In this document: in pieces, positions 36,666 to 45,443 of the stretch
How the letters are laid out: each line of letters begins with the position of its first letter
How positions within the stretch are numbered: position 1 is the stretch's first letter
Origin: Ruminiclostridium papyrosolvens DSM 2782
GTDB lineage: Bacteria; Bacillota; Clostridia; Acetivibrionales; DSM-1351
Assembly (NCBI RefSeq): GCF_029318685.1
Contig: NZ_CP119677.1
Span: 992,001 to 1,056,000 of the forward strand
Reading direction: 5' to 3'
DNA length: 64,000 nucleotides
Program-made: the position numbers and the translations under genes
The notes under the pieces: model-generated
The model's database searches: none
The model's input: the letters and a program-made list of their open reading frames with translations, nothing else
What the model was told of the DNA's origin: nothing

Positions 36666-38126
36666 CTATATAGCGGGAACTCTGAACTTATCGGCAAATT
36701 CAGCCTCAAAGTTCGCAGCAGCCCTGAATATATCTTTTTCTCCCAAGGGTTTACCCGTAAAGGAAAGACCTATGGGAAGTCCCTGTGAATCGTATCCGCA
36801 CGGGACTGAAATTGAAGGAAGTCCGGCTATATTTACAGCAACAGTGTAAATATCAGCAAGATACATCGTAAGGGGATTATTTGTATTCTGCCCTATTTTA
36901 AATGCGGTTTCAGGAGCAGTAGGGTGCAGAACAACATCATATTTTGAAAAAGCCTCATTAAAGCCATTGCTTATTAATGTCCTGAGTTTGAGAGCTTTCT
37001 TGTAGTAAGCATCGTAGTAACCTGATGCAAGAGCATAGGTTCCAAGAAGAATTCTTCTCTTGACCTCTTTACCAAAGGCTTCAGCTCTTGACTTTCCGAT
37101 TAGTTCATTAAAGGTTTTGCAGTTGTCGGCTCTATAGCCATATTTTACTCCGTCATATCTGGAGAGGTTGGAACTTGCCTCAGCAGAGGACATGAGATAG
37201 TAAGCAGGTACGGCATGTTTCAATACAGGCATTGAGAACTCCTCTATTTTTGCTCCCATACTCTCCAATTTATCAATTGATTTATATAAGGAAGTCTTTA
37301 CCTCAGCGTTTAAGCCTTCGGTGAGATATTCTTGGGGTAAGCCAATCTTAAAACCTTTTATATCTCCTGAAACAGAAGAACTGTAGCTGGAGTCGTTTTT
37401 ATATTTTAATGATGTAGCATCTTTAGAATCATTTCCGCAAATGCTGTCCAGAATTATTGCGCAATCTTCAACGGTTTTAGCAATGGGGCCAATCTGGTCA
37501 AAGGAGGAGGCAAAAGCCACCAAACCATATCTTGAAACAAGCCCGTAAGTAGGTTTCATACCCACAACACCGCAGAAGGAGGCAGGCTGTCTTACTGAAC
37601 CGCCTGTATCAGAACCAAGAGAGCCAAGGGCTAAAGAAGCAGATACACAAGCAGCCGAGCCGCCTGACGAACCTCCGGGGACTCTTGATAAGTCAAAAGG
37701 GTTTTTGGTTGTCTTAAAAGCCGAATTCTCAGTAGAACCTCCCATGGCAAATTCATCAAGATTTGTTTTCCCGAGAATAACTGCATTGTCAGCCAACAGT
37801 TTGTTTACCGCTGTTGCTGTATATGGTGAAACAAAGTCCTCAAGCATTTTTGAAGCACATGTAGTTTTTGTTCCTTCAATACATATGTTATCTTTTATGC
37901 TTAAGGGAATACCTGTAAGCAAGGATGATTTACCGCTATCTATAATATTCTGAGCTTGATGGGCATTTTCCATAGCCATATCCTCAGTTACTGAAAGATA
38001 GGACTCAACTTTACCGTCAAGAAGGTTAATTCTGTCCAAATACATACGGGTGAGCTCAACAGCACTTATTTCTTTATTATCAAGAAGCCCTCTGGCCTCT
38101 TTAATAGTTAACCTGGTTATATCCAT
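36666..38126 (-). CDS. gatA: Aspartyl/glutamyl-tRNA amidotransferase subunit A
   Basis: A 486-residue amidase that releases ammonia from glutamine for GatB. The amidase signature is GGSSGGSAACVSASLALGS with the catalytic Ser; the Lys and cis-Ser of the triad lie in LSIKDNIC and GSDTGGSVRQPASFCG. The start is ATG 38126, 5 bases after AGGAGG; the frame extends to a TTG at 38144 that includes the ribosome site. It is preceded by gatC with only 10 bases between. Confidence 0.96.
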   Translation of the reverse strand: MDITRLTIKEARGLLDNKEISAVELTRMYLDRINLLDGKVESYLSVTEDMAMENAHQAQNIIDSGKSSLLTGIPLSIKDNICIEGTKTTCASKMLEDFVSPYTATAVNKLLADNAVILGKTNLDEFAMGGSTENSAFKTTKNPFDLSRVPGGSSGGSAACVSASLALGSLGSDTGGSVRQPASFCGVVGMKPTYGLVSRYGLVAFASSFDQIGPIAKTVEDCAIILDSICGNDSKDATSLKYKNDSSYSSSVSGDIKGFKIGLPQEYLTEGLNAEVKTSLYKSIDKLESMGAKIEEFSMPVLKHAVPAYYLMSSAEASSNLSRYDGVKYGYRADNCKTFNELIGKSRAEAFGKEVKRRILLGTYALASGYYDAYYKKALKLRTLISNGFNEAFSKYDVVLHPTAPETAFKIGQNTNNPLTMYLADIYTVAVNIAGLPSISVPCGYDSQGLPIGLSFTGKPLGEKDIFRAAANFEAEFADKFRVPAI

Positions 38127-38136
38127 GAGGACCTCC

Positions 38137-38430
38137 TTATTCAATCATCTTAGGAATAGCAAAACAATTTTCCATGGTCTTTTTTGAATTTGACAGGATT
38201 TTTTCGGTTTCAAACGAATCCCCGGGATTATCTTCCCTCATATTATTAGTTACTCGGGATATGTGTTCGGTTGCATCTATATGTTCTGTATCAATATTTT
38301 TGATAGTATCCATTAACCCTATAATATCTCGCATATCTTCAGCCAACGACTGTATTTCGTTATCATCAAGAGATAGTTTTGCAAGATTTGCTATATATTT
38401 AATGTAATCATTAGATTCAGAATTAGTCAT
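38137..38430 (-). CDS. gatC: Aspartyl/glutamyl-tRNA amidotransferase subunit C
   Basis: A 97-residue GatC with the usual opening IKYIANLAKLSLDDNE and the extended tail MREDNPG that wraps around GatA. It stabilises the GatAB pair. AGGAGG precedes the ATG. It is the first gene of gatCAB, and its leader holds an ANTAR-type hairpin and terminator about 80 bases upstream. Confidence 0.94.
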   Translation of the reverse strand: MTNSESNDYIKYIANLAKLSLDDNEIQSLAEDMRDIIGLMDTIKNIDTEHIDATEHISRVTNNMREDNPGDSFETEKILSNSKKTMENCFAIPKMIE

Positions 38431-38508
38431 GTATACCTCCTTGATTATTAATTATCAAATATGAATTTAAGCTTTACAAAAAAGTTAAAAATTATATACT
38501 ATATAAAT

Positions 38509-38572
38509 AAAAAAAACTGTACCAAACAAACATTTTGTTATAAAATGTTTGTTGACACAGCACCTTTGCTGC
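38509..38572 (-). promoter_or_regulatory. ANTAR-type hairpin and overlapping terminator in gatCAB leader
   Basis: On the minus strand GCAGC-AAAGGT-GCTGT (38572-38557) has a five-pair stem (one G-T) and a six-base loop with A1 and G4. The CTGT of its 3' arm starts a long terminator: CTGTGTCAACAAACATTTT pairs with AAAATGTTTG then TTTGGTACAG, followed by eight T (38516-38509). Confidence 0.7.
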
Positions 38573-38591
38573 ATTTAATTAATTTACAACC

Positions 38592-38620
38592 ATTATAATA
38601 TACGTCCTGCAAAAAAGCAA
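38592..38620 (-). promoter_or_regulatory. gatCAB promoter
   Basis: On the minus strand TTGCTT, 17 bases, TATAAT (38597-38592). The start site would be near 38585, only about 13 bases before the hexaloop hairpin, leaving no room for a second upstream hairpin. Confidence 0.55.
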
Positions 38621-38764
38621 TACTTTTTCCAGAAAACATTTTTGTAGGATAAACAAGCCTAATATGTGCCTTTCCGTGATACGGCTATAGTTTCAACGTT
38701 TTATACAATAATTTAGAGGTGGAATCATTTTGCAGGATTGAAAAATGAAAATTGCAAAAAAGTA

Positions 38765-38793
38765 TTGACGTATGATTATTTTCTTAGTAAAAT
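38765..38793 (+). promoter_or_regulatory. Glutamate synthase operon promoter
   Basis: TTGACG (38765-38770), 17 bases, TAAAAT (38788-38793). The expected start is near 38800, which gives a leader of about 190 bases. Confidence 0.6.
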
Positions 38794-38846
38794 ACTCTTG
38801 AAGATAAATTGCAGGTATGTCACATAAATCAAAAATTAATAAACAA

Positions 38847-38905
38847 AGAACAATGGCGTTCTCATAAAAACCTGATTTTAGGGGTTTGTATGAGTACGCT
38901 TTTTT
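38847..38905 (+). promoter_or_regulatory. ANTAR-type hairpin and overlapping terminator in glutamate synthase leader
   Basis: The hairpin AGAAC-AATGGC-GTTCT (38847-38862) has a five-base stem and a six-base loop with A1 and G4. The terminator begins at GCGTTCTCATAAAAACCT, using the hairpin's 3' arm, closes with AGGGGTTTGTATGAGTACGC and is followed by six T. It is 88 bases upstream of the first gene. Confidence 0.75.
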
Positions 38906-38992
38906 GTTACCCGATTATGTGACTGTTATTTTTATAAATATAGAAAATTTATTATTTTGATTTTTATTTTTTTAGTAAAGGAAGTGTACGAC

Positions 38993-40087
38993 ATGTTATT
39001 GAAGGAAGGTCAGGTAAGAATACCATCTGGTTGTGCAATTTCAGGAATGTTCAGCAGGGAAGGTAGACGCATCTCAGGTCAGGATATAGTTAAATCGATA
39101 GCGGTGATGCACGATCGCTCCAATGGTTTAGGAGGAGGCTTCGCAGGCTATGGCATTTACCCTGAATATAAAGAACTTTATGCATTTCATGTATTCTTTG
39201 ACAGTAATGAGGCAAGAGAAGATGCCGAAAGATTTATAAACAGACATTTTGATGTTGTTAATTTAAGCAGAATTCCTACCAAAAAGCACCCAAGGATAAC
39301 TGATGCTCCACTTATATGGAGATATTTTGTATCGCCTCTTCATGGAAAGCTTGAGGAAAGTCAGTTAGAAGAAAAGGAATATGTTGCAAGGTGTGTCATA
39401 AAGATAAATACAAGAATTAATGGTGCATATGTATTTTCCAGCGGTAAAAACATGGGAGTATTCAAGGCAGTAGGTTTCCCGGAGGACGTTGGAGAGTTCT
39501 ACAAGCTTGAAGATTACGAAGGTTATTGTTGGACTGCACACGGCAGATACCCTACAAATACTCCGGGTTGGTGGGGAGGAGCACATCCTTTTTCACTTCT
39601 GGACTATACAATAGTACACAACGGTGAAATATCCTCATATGATGCCAACAGACGATTTATGGAAATGTTCGGATATAAATGTTCACTTCTTACTGATACA
39701 GAAGTAATAACATATATTTTCGATTACTTGAACAGAAGACAAGGAATATCTTTAGAAGATTGTGCATCAATAATAGCTGCTCCTTTCTGGTCTGAGATAG
39801 ACAAAATGCCTCAGGATATGAAAGAGAAATTTACAGCAATCAGAAATGTATATGCAAGTCTTCTTATAACAGGTCCATTCTCAATAATATTGGGATATGA
39901 AGGCGGAATGATGGCATTGAATGACAGATTGAAACTTCGTTCAATGGTTGCCGCAGAAAAAGGAGACCTTGTACTTGTAGCCAGTGAAGAGAGTGCTATC
40001 AGGATTATACATCCGGAGGTAGACAGAATCTGGAGCCCTAAGGGCGGAGAACCGGTAATTGCAACGTTATCAGGGGGTGAAATTTAA
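38993..40087 (+). CDS. Glutamate synthase glutaminase subunit (GltB1-like, class II)
   Basis: A 364-residue class II glutamine amidotransferase corresponding to the N-terminal domain of the large GOGAT subunit, as in archaeal-type split enzymes. A short leader MLLKEGQVRIPSG precedes the Cys in SGCAISGMF, so the propeptide is probably removed to expose the nucleophile. YCWTAHGRYPTNTPGWWGGAHPF and VHNGEISSYDANRRF are typical of the domain. AAAGGAAG precedes ATG 38993, which is preferred over the upstream in-frame ATG 38957. It shares one base (TAATG) with the next gene, so translation is coupled. Confidence 0.85.
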   Translation: MLLKEGQVRIPSGCAISGMFSREGRRISGQDIVKSIAVMHDRSNGLGGGFAGYGIYPEYKELYAFHVFFDSNEAREDAERFINRHFDVVNLSRIPTKKHPRITDAPLIWRYFVSPLHGKLEESQLEEKEYVARCVIKINTRINGAYVFSSGKNMGVFKAVGFPEDVGEFYKLEDYEGYCWTAHGRYPTNTPGWWGGAHPFSLLDYTIVHNGEISSYDANRRFMEMFGYKCSLLTDTEVITYIFDYLNRRQGISLEDCASIIAAPFWSEIDKMPQDMKEKFTAIRNVYASLLITGPFSIILGYEGGMMALNDRLKLRSMVAAEKGDLVLVASEESAIRIIHPEVDRIWSPKGGEPVIATLSGGEI

Positions 40088-41592
40088 TGGGTATAAATTA
40101 TTTTACACCTCAATATGAGGTATGTAGAGATCCAAAGAAATGTATTAAATGTAAAGTATGTATGCGTCAGTGTGCAAACGAAGTACACAGCTATGACGAA
40201 GAACTTGATATGATGGTTGCTGATGACAGCAAGTGCGTGGATTGCCAGAGATGTGTTTCACTGTGTCCTACACGTGCGCTCCGCATAACCAAATATAAGA
40301 ATGAGTTCAAGGAAAATGCAAACTGGACACAACAACATATAACTGAAATATATAAGCAGGCAAATACAGGAGGAGTTCTTCTGTCATCAATGGGTAATCC
40401 TGTACCGTACCCGATTTACTGGGATAAATTGCTGATAAATGCAAGTCAGGTTACAAACCCATCTATAGACCCATTGAGAGAACCTATGGAAACAAGGGTT
40501 CAGTTGGGTTCAAAGCCTCAGAAACTGGAATTTGCAGAAGATGGAAAGCTCAAAACAAAGATAGCACCTCATCTTGAATTACAGGTGCCAATCATGTTCT
40601 CAGCAATGTCATACGGCTCAATAAGCAGAAATGCACATGAGAGTCTTGCAAGGGCAGCTGAAGAGCTTGGAACATATTACAATACCGGTGAAGGCGGTTT
40701 GAATGAGGATTTTTACCAATACGGTAAAAACACAATAGTTCAGGTTGCTTCAGGAAGATTCGGTGTTCATGTGGGTTACCTCAGTGCAGGTGCCGCAATT
40801 GAAATAAAAATGGGTCAGGGAGCAAAACCGGGTATCGGCGGACACTTACCGGGAGAAAAGGTTGGAGAGGATGTATCAAAAACCAGAATGATTCCTGTAG
40901 GCAGTGATGCAATATCTCCTGCACCTCACCATGATATATATTCAATAGAAGATTTAAGACAGCTTGTATTTTCTTTAAAGGAAGCAACTGCATATACCAA
41001 GCCGGTAATAGTAAAGATAGCAGCTGTACACAATGTAGCTGCAATAGCATCAGGTATAGCCCGTTCAGGGGCAGATATAATTGCAATTGACGGATACAGA
41101 GGCGGTACCGGAGCTGCTCCCACCAGAATAAGAGACAACGTAGGAATCCCAATAGAGCTTGCACTGGCGTCAGTTGACCAGAGATTGCGAGATGAAGGAA
41201 TCAGAAACAATGTTTCCTTGGTAGTAGCAGGAAGTATAAGAAACAGCGGAGATATTGTAAAAGCAATCGCTTTAGGAGCAGACGCAGTATATATCGGTAC
41301 ATCTGCATTGATTGCATTGGGCTGTCATGTATGCAGAAGCTGCCACGGCGGAAAGTGTAACTGGGGAATTGCAACACAAAGACCTGATTTGGTTAAGAGA
41401 CTTAACCCTGATATCGGATACAAACGTTTGATAAATCTTGTTCACGCATGGGATCATGAGATAAAGGAAATGCTCGGTGGCATGGGAATCAATGCAATTG
41501 AGAGTCTCAAAGGTAATCGTTTAATGCTCAGGGGAATAGGACTAAGTCAAAAAGAACTTGATATATTAGGCGTTATGCACGCCGGCGAATAA
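40087..41592 (+). CDS. Glutamate synthase FMN subunit with ferredoxin domain (GltB2-like)
   Basis: A 501-residue protein. The N terminus has two [4Fe-4S] motifs (CIKCKVCMRQC and CVDCQRCVSLCP). The rest is the FMN barrel of glutamate synthase: MFSAMSYGSISRNAHESLA, TGEGGLNEDFY, QGAKPGIGGHLPG and the [3Fe-4S] ligands in CHVCRSCHGGKC. It forms glutamate from 2-oxoglutarate with ammonia passed from the glutaminase subunit. The attached ferredoxin domain points to low-potential electron donors. It is the core gene of a split GOGAT operon. Confidence 0.92.
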   Translation: MGINYFTPQYEVCRDPKKCIKCKVCMRQCANEVHSYDEELDMMVADDSKCVDCQRCVSLCPTRALRITKYKNEFKENANWTQQHITEIYKQANTGGVLLSSMGNPVPYPIYWDKLLINASQVTNPSIDPLREPMETRVQLGSKPQKLEFAEDGKLKTKIAPHLELQVPIMFSAMSYGSISRNAHESLARAAEELGTYYNTGEGGLNEDFYQYGKNTIVQVASGRFGVHVGYLSAGAAIEIKMGQGAKPGIGGHLPGEKVGEDVSKTRMIPVGSDAISPAPHHDIYSIEDLRQLVFSLKEATAYTKPVIVKIAAVHNVAAIASGIARSGADIIAIDGYRGGTGAAPTRIRDNVGIPIELALASVDQRLRDEGIRNNVSLVVAGSIRNSGDIVKAIALGADAVYIGTSALIALGCHVCRSCHGGKCNWGIATQRPDLVKRLNPDIGYKRLINLVHAWDHEIKEMLGGMGINAIESLKGNRLMLRGIGLSQKELDILGVMHAGE

Positions 41593-41608
41593 GGGGTGAA
41601 GATTTAAG

Positions 41609-42040
41609 ATGAAAAAGATATATGTAAATGAAGACAGATGTTTGGGGTGTCATCTTTGTGAATACTATTGTGCATTTGCACATAGCGGAAAGGTAGATAT
41701 GGTAAAGGCTTTTTCGGGAGATTCAAAGCCACAGCCACGCTTAACAATAGAAGAAGGAGACAGCATAAATTTTGCCGTATCCTGCAGACATTGTGAAACG
41801 CCTTTGTGTGTAAAATCATGTATTACCGGAGCAATGCAGAAGGATGAAGACGGAAGAATATTTGTTGACGAGTCAAGATGTGTTGGCTGCTATACCTGTA
41901 TTCTTGTTTGTCCTTACGGTTCAGTTATACCGGGAAAAGAAAAGGCCATTAAAAAGTGCGACCTTTGTATTGAAAGCGGAAAACCGGCCTGTGCCGAAAA
42001 CTGCCCGAATTTAGCTATTGTATACGAGGAAAGGGGTTGA
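41609..42040 (+). CDS. 4Fe-4S ferredoxin-type electron-transfer protein
   Basis: A 143-residue protein with several [4Fe-4S] motifs: CLGCHLCEYYC, CRHCETPLCVKSC, CVGCYTCILVCPYG and CDLCIESGKPAC. This is the DMSO-reductase-B/CooF type layout with up to four clusters. Placed between the FMN subunit and the FAD protein, it probably carries electrons into glutamate synthase. The start is ATG 41609, 16 bases after the preceding stop. Confidence 0.88.
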   Translation: MKKIYVNEDRCLGCHLCEYYCAFAHSGKVDMVKAFSGDSKPQPRLTIEEGDSINFAVSCRHCETPLCVKSCITGAMQKDEDGRIFVDESRCVGCYTCILVCPYGSVIPGKEKAIKKCDLCIESGKPACAENCPNLAIVYEERG

Positions 42041-42046
42041 TTTTAA

Positions 42047-43276
42047 GTGAAGTATGTGATTATTGGAAACTCAGCTGCTGCAATCGGTTGTATCAGCGGA
42101 ATCCGTACTGTAGACGGGGAATCATCAATTACTTTGATATCGGATGAACCACATTTTACTTACTCTCGCCCGCTTATATCCTATTGGTTAAAGGGCAAAG
42201 TAACTGATGACAAGATGTATTACAGAAGCAGTGACTTCTATGAAAAAAACAATTGTACTGCTATTTTAGGAAAAAAAGCAGAGAAAATAGATGCAGCTGC
42301 AAAGAAAGTTATTCTTGAGGACGGAAGTGCTGTTGAATACGACAAATTGTTGGTAGCTACAGGCTCATCTCCGTTTGTACCGCCTGTAGAAGGCATGAAA
42401 GAAGCCAAAAACGCTTTTACTTTTCTGAACTGGGATAGCGCAAAGGCTGTAAAGGAAGTTGTGACTAAGGATTCAAAGGTTGTAATAATGGGTGCGGGTC
42501 TTATCGGTTTAAAGGCGGCAGAAGGACTACATGAAGTATGCGAGGATATTACTGTTGTTGACCTTGCAGACAGAGTTCTTCCAAGTATACTGGATGCAGA
42601 AGGCGCCGGCATGGTGCAGAAGCATATAGAAAAAGAAGGAATAAAGTTCATTCTCAATGATGCTGCATCAGCAGTAAAAGAAAACACAATTGTACTTAAA
42701 TCAGGCAAGGAATTGCCATATGACATATTGATAGTAGCAGTTGGAGTAAGGCCAAACACCGGACTGGTCAAGGATGCCGGAGGAGAAGTAAACAGGGGAA
42801 TTATAACAGACAATTGTCAGGCAACTTCACTCCCCGATGTATATTCTGCGGGGGACTGTACTGAAAGCCTGGATATTTGTACCGGACAGAGCAAAATACT
42901 TGCACTTTTGCCAAATGCTTATTTTCAGGGTGAAACAGCAGGCATCAATATGGCTGGCGGTAATCAAACCTTTGATACTGCAATGCCAATGAATGCCATA
43001 GGTTTCTTTGGGCTTCACATGTTGACTGCAGGAGCTATGGAAGGTGAATGCTTCGAGGATATTGATGAAAATAATTACAAGAGAATGTTCTTCTCTGACG
43101 GACTTCTAAAGGGCTTTATACTTATAGGGGAAATAGACAGAGCTGGAATTTATACTTCACTTATACGAGAGAAAACCCCAATGGATCAGATTGACAGCAA
43201 TTTATTAAAAGTAAATCCTCAGCTTATGGTTTTTGATAAAAAGGCTAGGATGCAGAAATTGGCGGGAGGGAAGTAA
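42047..43276 (+). CDS. FAD/NAD(P)-dependent oxidoreductase of the glutamate synthase operon
   Basis: A 409-residue pyridine nucleotide-disulphide-type oxidoreductase without the redox-active disulphide. The FAD motif is at the N terminus (YVIIGNSAAAIGCISGI), the NAD motif at VVIMGAGLIGLKAAEGL, and the second FAD motif at SLPDVYSAGDCTE. It probably takes the place of the classical GltD small subunit and passes electrons from NAD(P)H through the ferredoxin to the FMN subunit. The start is GTG 42047, with AGGAAAGGGG about 10 bases upstream. Confidence 0.85.
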   Translation: MKYVIIGNSAAAIGCISGIRTVDGESSITLISDEPHFTYSRPLISYWLKGKVTDDKMYYRSSDFYEKNNCTAILGKKAEKIDAAAKKVILEDGSAVEYDKLLVATGSSPFVPPVEGMKEAKNAFTFLNWDSAKAVKEVVTKDSKVVIMGAGLIGLKAAEGLHEVCEDITVVDLADRVLPSILDAEGAGMVQKHIEKEGIKFILNDAASAVKENTIVLKSGKELPYDILIVAVGVRPNTGLVKDAGGEVNRGIITDNCQATSLPDVYSAGDCTESLDICTGQSKILALLPNAYFQGETAGINMAGGNQTFDTAMPMNAIGFFGLHMLTAGAMEGECFEDIDENNYKRMFFSDGLLKGFILIGEIDRAGIYTSLIREKTPMDQIDSNLLKVNPQLMVFDKKARMQKLAGGK

Positions 43277-43277
43277 A

Positions 43278-43997
43278 ATGAAGATTACAGTTGGTGATAC
43301 TTACTATACCGAAATCAATGAACAGATAAGAAATACCGCCGATACCGAAATTATACTCGACAAGGTATACGGACAAAGATATATAGGCTGTGGGATTAAG
43401 GGAAAGACTATAACCATAAACGGTACTCCCGGAAATGCACTGGGCTCATATATGGATGGCGCTGATGTAATAGTAAACGGAAATGCCCAGGACGCCACAG
43501 GGGATACAATGAATGACGGGTCAATAATCATTCACGGTAACTGCGGTGATACTACAGGCTACGGTATGCGTGGCGGTAAAATCCTTATAAAAGGAAATGC
43601 CGGCTACCGCGTGGGAATACACATGAAAGAGTATAAGGAGCAAAAACCTATAGTGGTAGTTGGAGGCAAAACCGGGGACTTTTTAGGAGAATATCAGGCA
43701 GGTGGAATAATTATTGTTCTTGGAATAGGTGTGGATGGAATTCCTGTGGGTAGCTTTTGCGGTACTGGAATGCATGGCGGCGCCATATACTTGAGATGTA
43801 ATGATATTCCCGAGGGACTTCCTCCTCAGGTTTCAGCAACCTCTGTAACAGAAGAGGACAAAAAGCAGATTGACAGCATTATAGGGGATTTTTGTAAAAG
43901 CTTCGGATATGATAAAAATGATATTTTAAACTCAAATTATATAAAGCTGACTGCAAATACAAAAAATCCATATAAGCAGCTATATACACATAATTAA
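43278..43997 (+). CDS. Glutamate synthase GXGXG-domain subunit (GltB3-like)
   Basis: A 239-residue protein made of the repeating beta-helix typical of the C-terminal GXGXG domain of the GOGAT large subunit (GCGIKGKTITINGTPGNALG, then TGDTMNDGSIIIHGNCGDTTG and GYGMRGGKILIKGNAGYRVG). It has a structural role in holding the other domains. GGAGGGAAG precedes ATG 43278, which overlaps nothing; the frame is open further upstream inside the previous gene. Confidence 0.88.
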   Translation: MKITVGDTYYTEINEQIRNTADTEIILDKVYGQRYIGCGIKGKTITINGTPGNALGSYMDGADVIVNGNAQDATGDTMNDGSIIIHGNCGDTTGYGMRGGKILIKGNAGYRVGIHMKEYKEQKPIVVVGGKTGDFLGEYQAGGIIIVLGIGVDGIPVGSFCGTGMHGGAIYLRCNDIPEGLPPQVSATSVTEEDKKQIDSIIGDFCKSFGYDKNDILNSNYIKLTANTKNPYKQLYTHN

Positions 43998-44047
43998 TAA
44001 ATAGTGTAAAATAATAGTAATACAACATAAAGCAAAGAGGTGGGAAA

Positions 44048-45373
44048 ATGGCTACTAAGAATGATGTTCTGAAATTTATAGACCAAAACGACGTTAAATT
44101 TATCAGACTGCAGTTTTCAGATATATTCGGCAGAATGAAAAATATAGCTATAAATTCACAACTACTTGAGAAAGCTCTTGATGAGGGAGTAATTTTTGAC
44201 GCATCTGCCATAGCGGGATTTTCCGAGGTAGAATCGTCAGATATGCTGCTGTTTCCGGATCTCAATACATTTTCCGTTATTCCCTGGAGACCGCAGCATG
44301 GAAAAGTTGCAAGATTTATATGTGACATTAAGAATTATGATGGTTCTCAGTTTATGGGAGACCCCAGATATGTTCTGAAAAGATCAGCAGAAAAAGCAAA
44401 AAAACAAGGTTATACCTTCAATATAGGACCTGAGTGTGAGTTTTTCCTGTTTCATATAGATGCTGAAGGCATGCCTACAACAAAAACACATGATTCAGCA
44501 GGCTATTTTGATATGGCGCCTACTGATTTGGGTGAAAATTGCAGAAGAGAAATTTGCATGGTCCTTGAAGATATGGGCTTTGAAACAGAGGCATCACATC
44601 ACGAAAATGCAGCCGGACAGCATGAGGTTGATTTCAGGTACAGCGATGTTATGACTGCTGCGGACAGAATAATGACATTCAGAACAGTAGTTAAAATTGT
44701 TGCACAAAGAAACGGACTGCATGCAACTTTTATGCCAAAACCAATTTTTAATGATTATGGCTCCGGTATGCACATTAATATGTCTCTGTTTAAAGACGGC
44801 AAAAACCTCTTTAACGCAGGCGAAAACAGCAGGGATATATCCGACACTGCAAAAATGTTTGCAGCGGGCGTACTGGAACATATCAAGGGTCTTACTGCGG
44901 TTGCAAATCCGTTGGTAAACTCATACAAGAGGTTTGTACCGGGCTTTGAGGCTCCTATTCACATTGCATGGTCTCATATGAACAGAAGCCCGTTATTAAG
45001 AGTTCCTGCACCAAAAGGTGAAGCAACCAGAATAGAATTAAGAAGTCCTGACCCATCCTGCAATCCGTACCTGACATTGGCACTGATTCTGGAAGCGGGC
45101 TTGGATGGATTGCAAAAGAAAATGGAAATACCTGAACCTGTTGAGATTAATACTTATAATCTTACACCTGAACAAGAGGAAGAGCTGAACATACAAAGGC
45201 TTCCATCCAATCTATATTTAGCGTTGGAAGAAATGAAGAAGGATACTTATATCAGGGAGGTTTTAGGAGAACACATTTATTCAAAGTATATATCAGCTAA
45301 AGAACTGGAGTGGACTAAATACAACAGTACAGTTCATCCTTGGGAGATAGATAATTATCTTACTGCATATTAA
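44048..45373 (+). CDS. glnA: Glutamine synthetase type I
   Basis: A 441-residue GSI, the length of the alpha type that is not adenylylated. Motifs are GPECEFFLFH, GQHEVDFRY, GSGMHINMSL and FVPGFEAPIHIAWSHMNRSP. The N-terminal loop reads DASAIAGFSEVESSDM, whereas most GSI-alpha have DGSSIxGFxRIxxSDM. The Ser of the ammonium-site loop and the Arg used in glutamine feedback in Bacillus (Arg62) are therefore replaced (A54 and E60 here). GAGGTGGG precedes the ATG. It is followed by the ANTAR regulator gene, as in other clostridia. Confidence 0.93.
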   Translation: MATKNDVLKFIDQNDVKFIRLQFSDIFGRMKNIAINSQLLEKALDEGVIFDASAIAGFSEVESSDMLLFPDLNTFSVIPWRPQHGKVARFICDIKNYDGSQFMGDPRYVLKRSAEKAKKQGYTFNIGPECEFFLFHIDAEGMPTTKTHDSAGYFDMAPTDLGENCRREICMVLEDMGFETEASHHENAAGQHEVDFRYSDVMTAADRIMTFRTVVKIVAQRNGLHATFMPKPIFNDYGSGMHINMSLFKDGKNLFNAGENSRDISDTAKMFAAGVLEHIKGLTAVANPLVNSYKRFVPGFEAPIHIAWSHMNRSPLLRVPAPKGEATRIELRSPDPSCNPYLTLALILEAGLDGLQKKMEIPEPVEINTYNLTPEQEEELNIQRLPSNLYLALEEMKKDTYIREVLGEHIYSKYISAKELEWTKYNSTVHPWEIDNYLTAY

Positions 45374-45443
45374 TTAACAGATGTTTCTGTTATGGCAGTA
45401 TAATTAACTATAATTATTCCCCATTCAAATGGAGGTGATGCCA

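Noticed and set aside
38800-38846. A second upstream hexaloop hairpin in the glutamate synthase leader
   Set aside because: The only loop with A1 and G4 there (ATTGCA) has no paired flanks.
42238-42813. Long antisense frame (191 codons) opposite the FAD oxidoreductase
   Set aside because: It is a shadow of the well-conserved plus-strand gene, rich in Ser and Pro, with no ribosome site or family motif.
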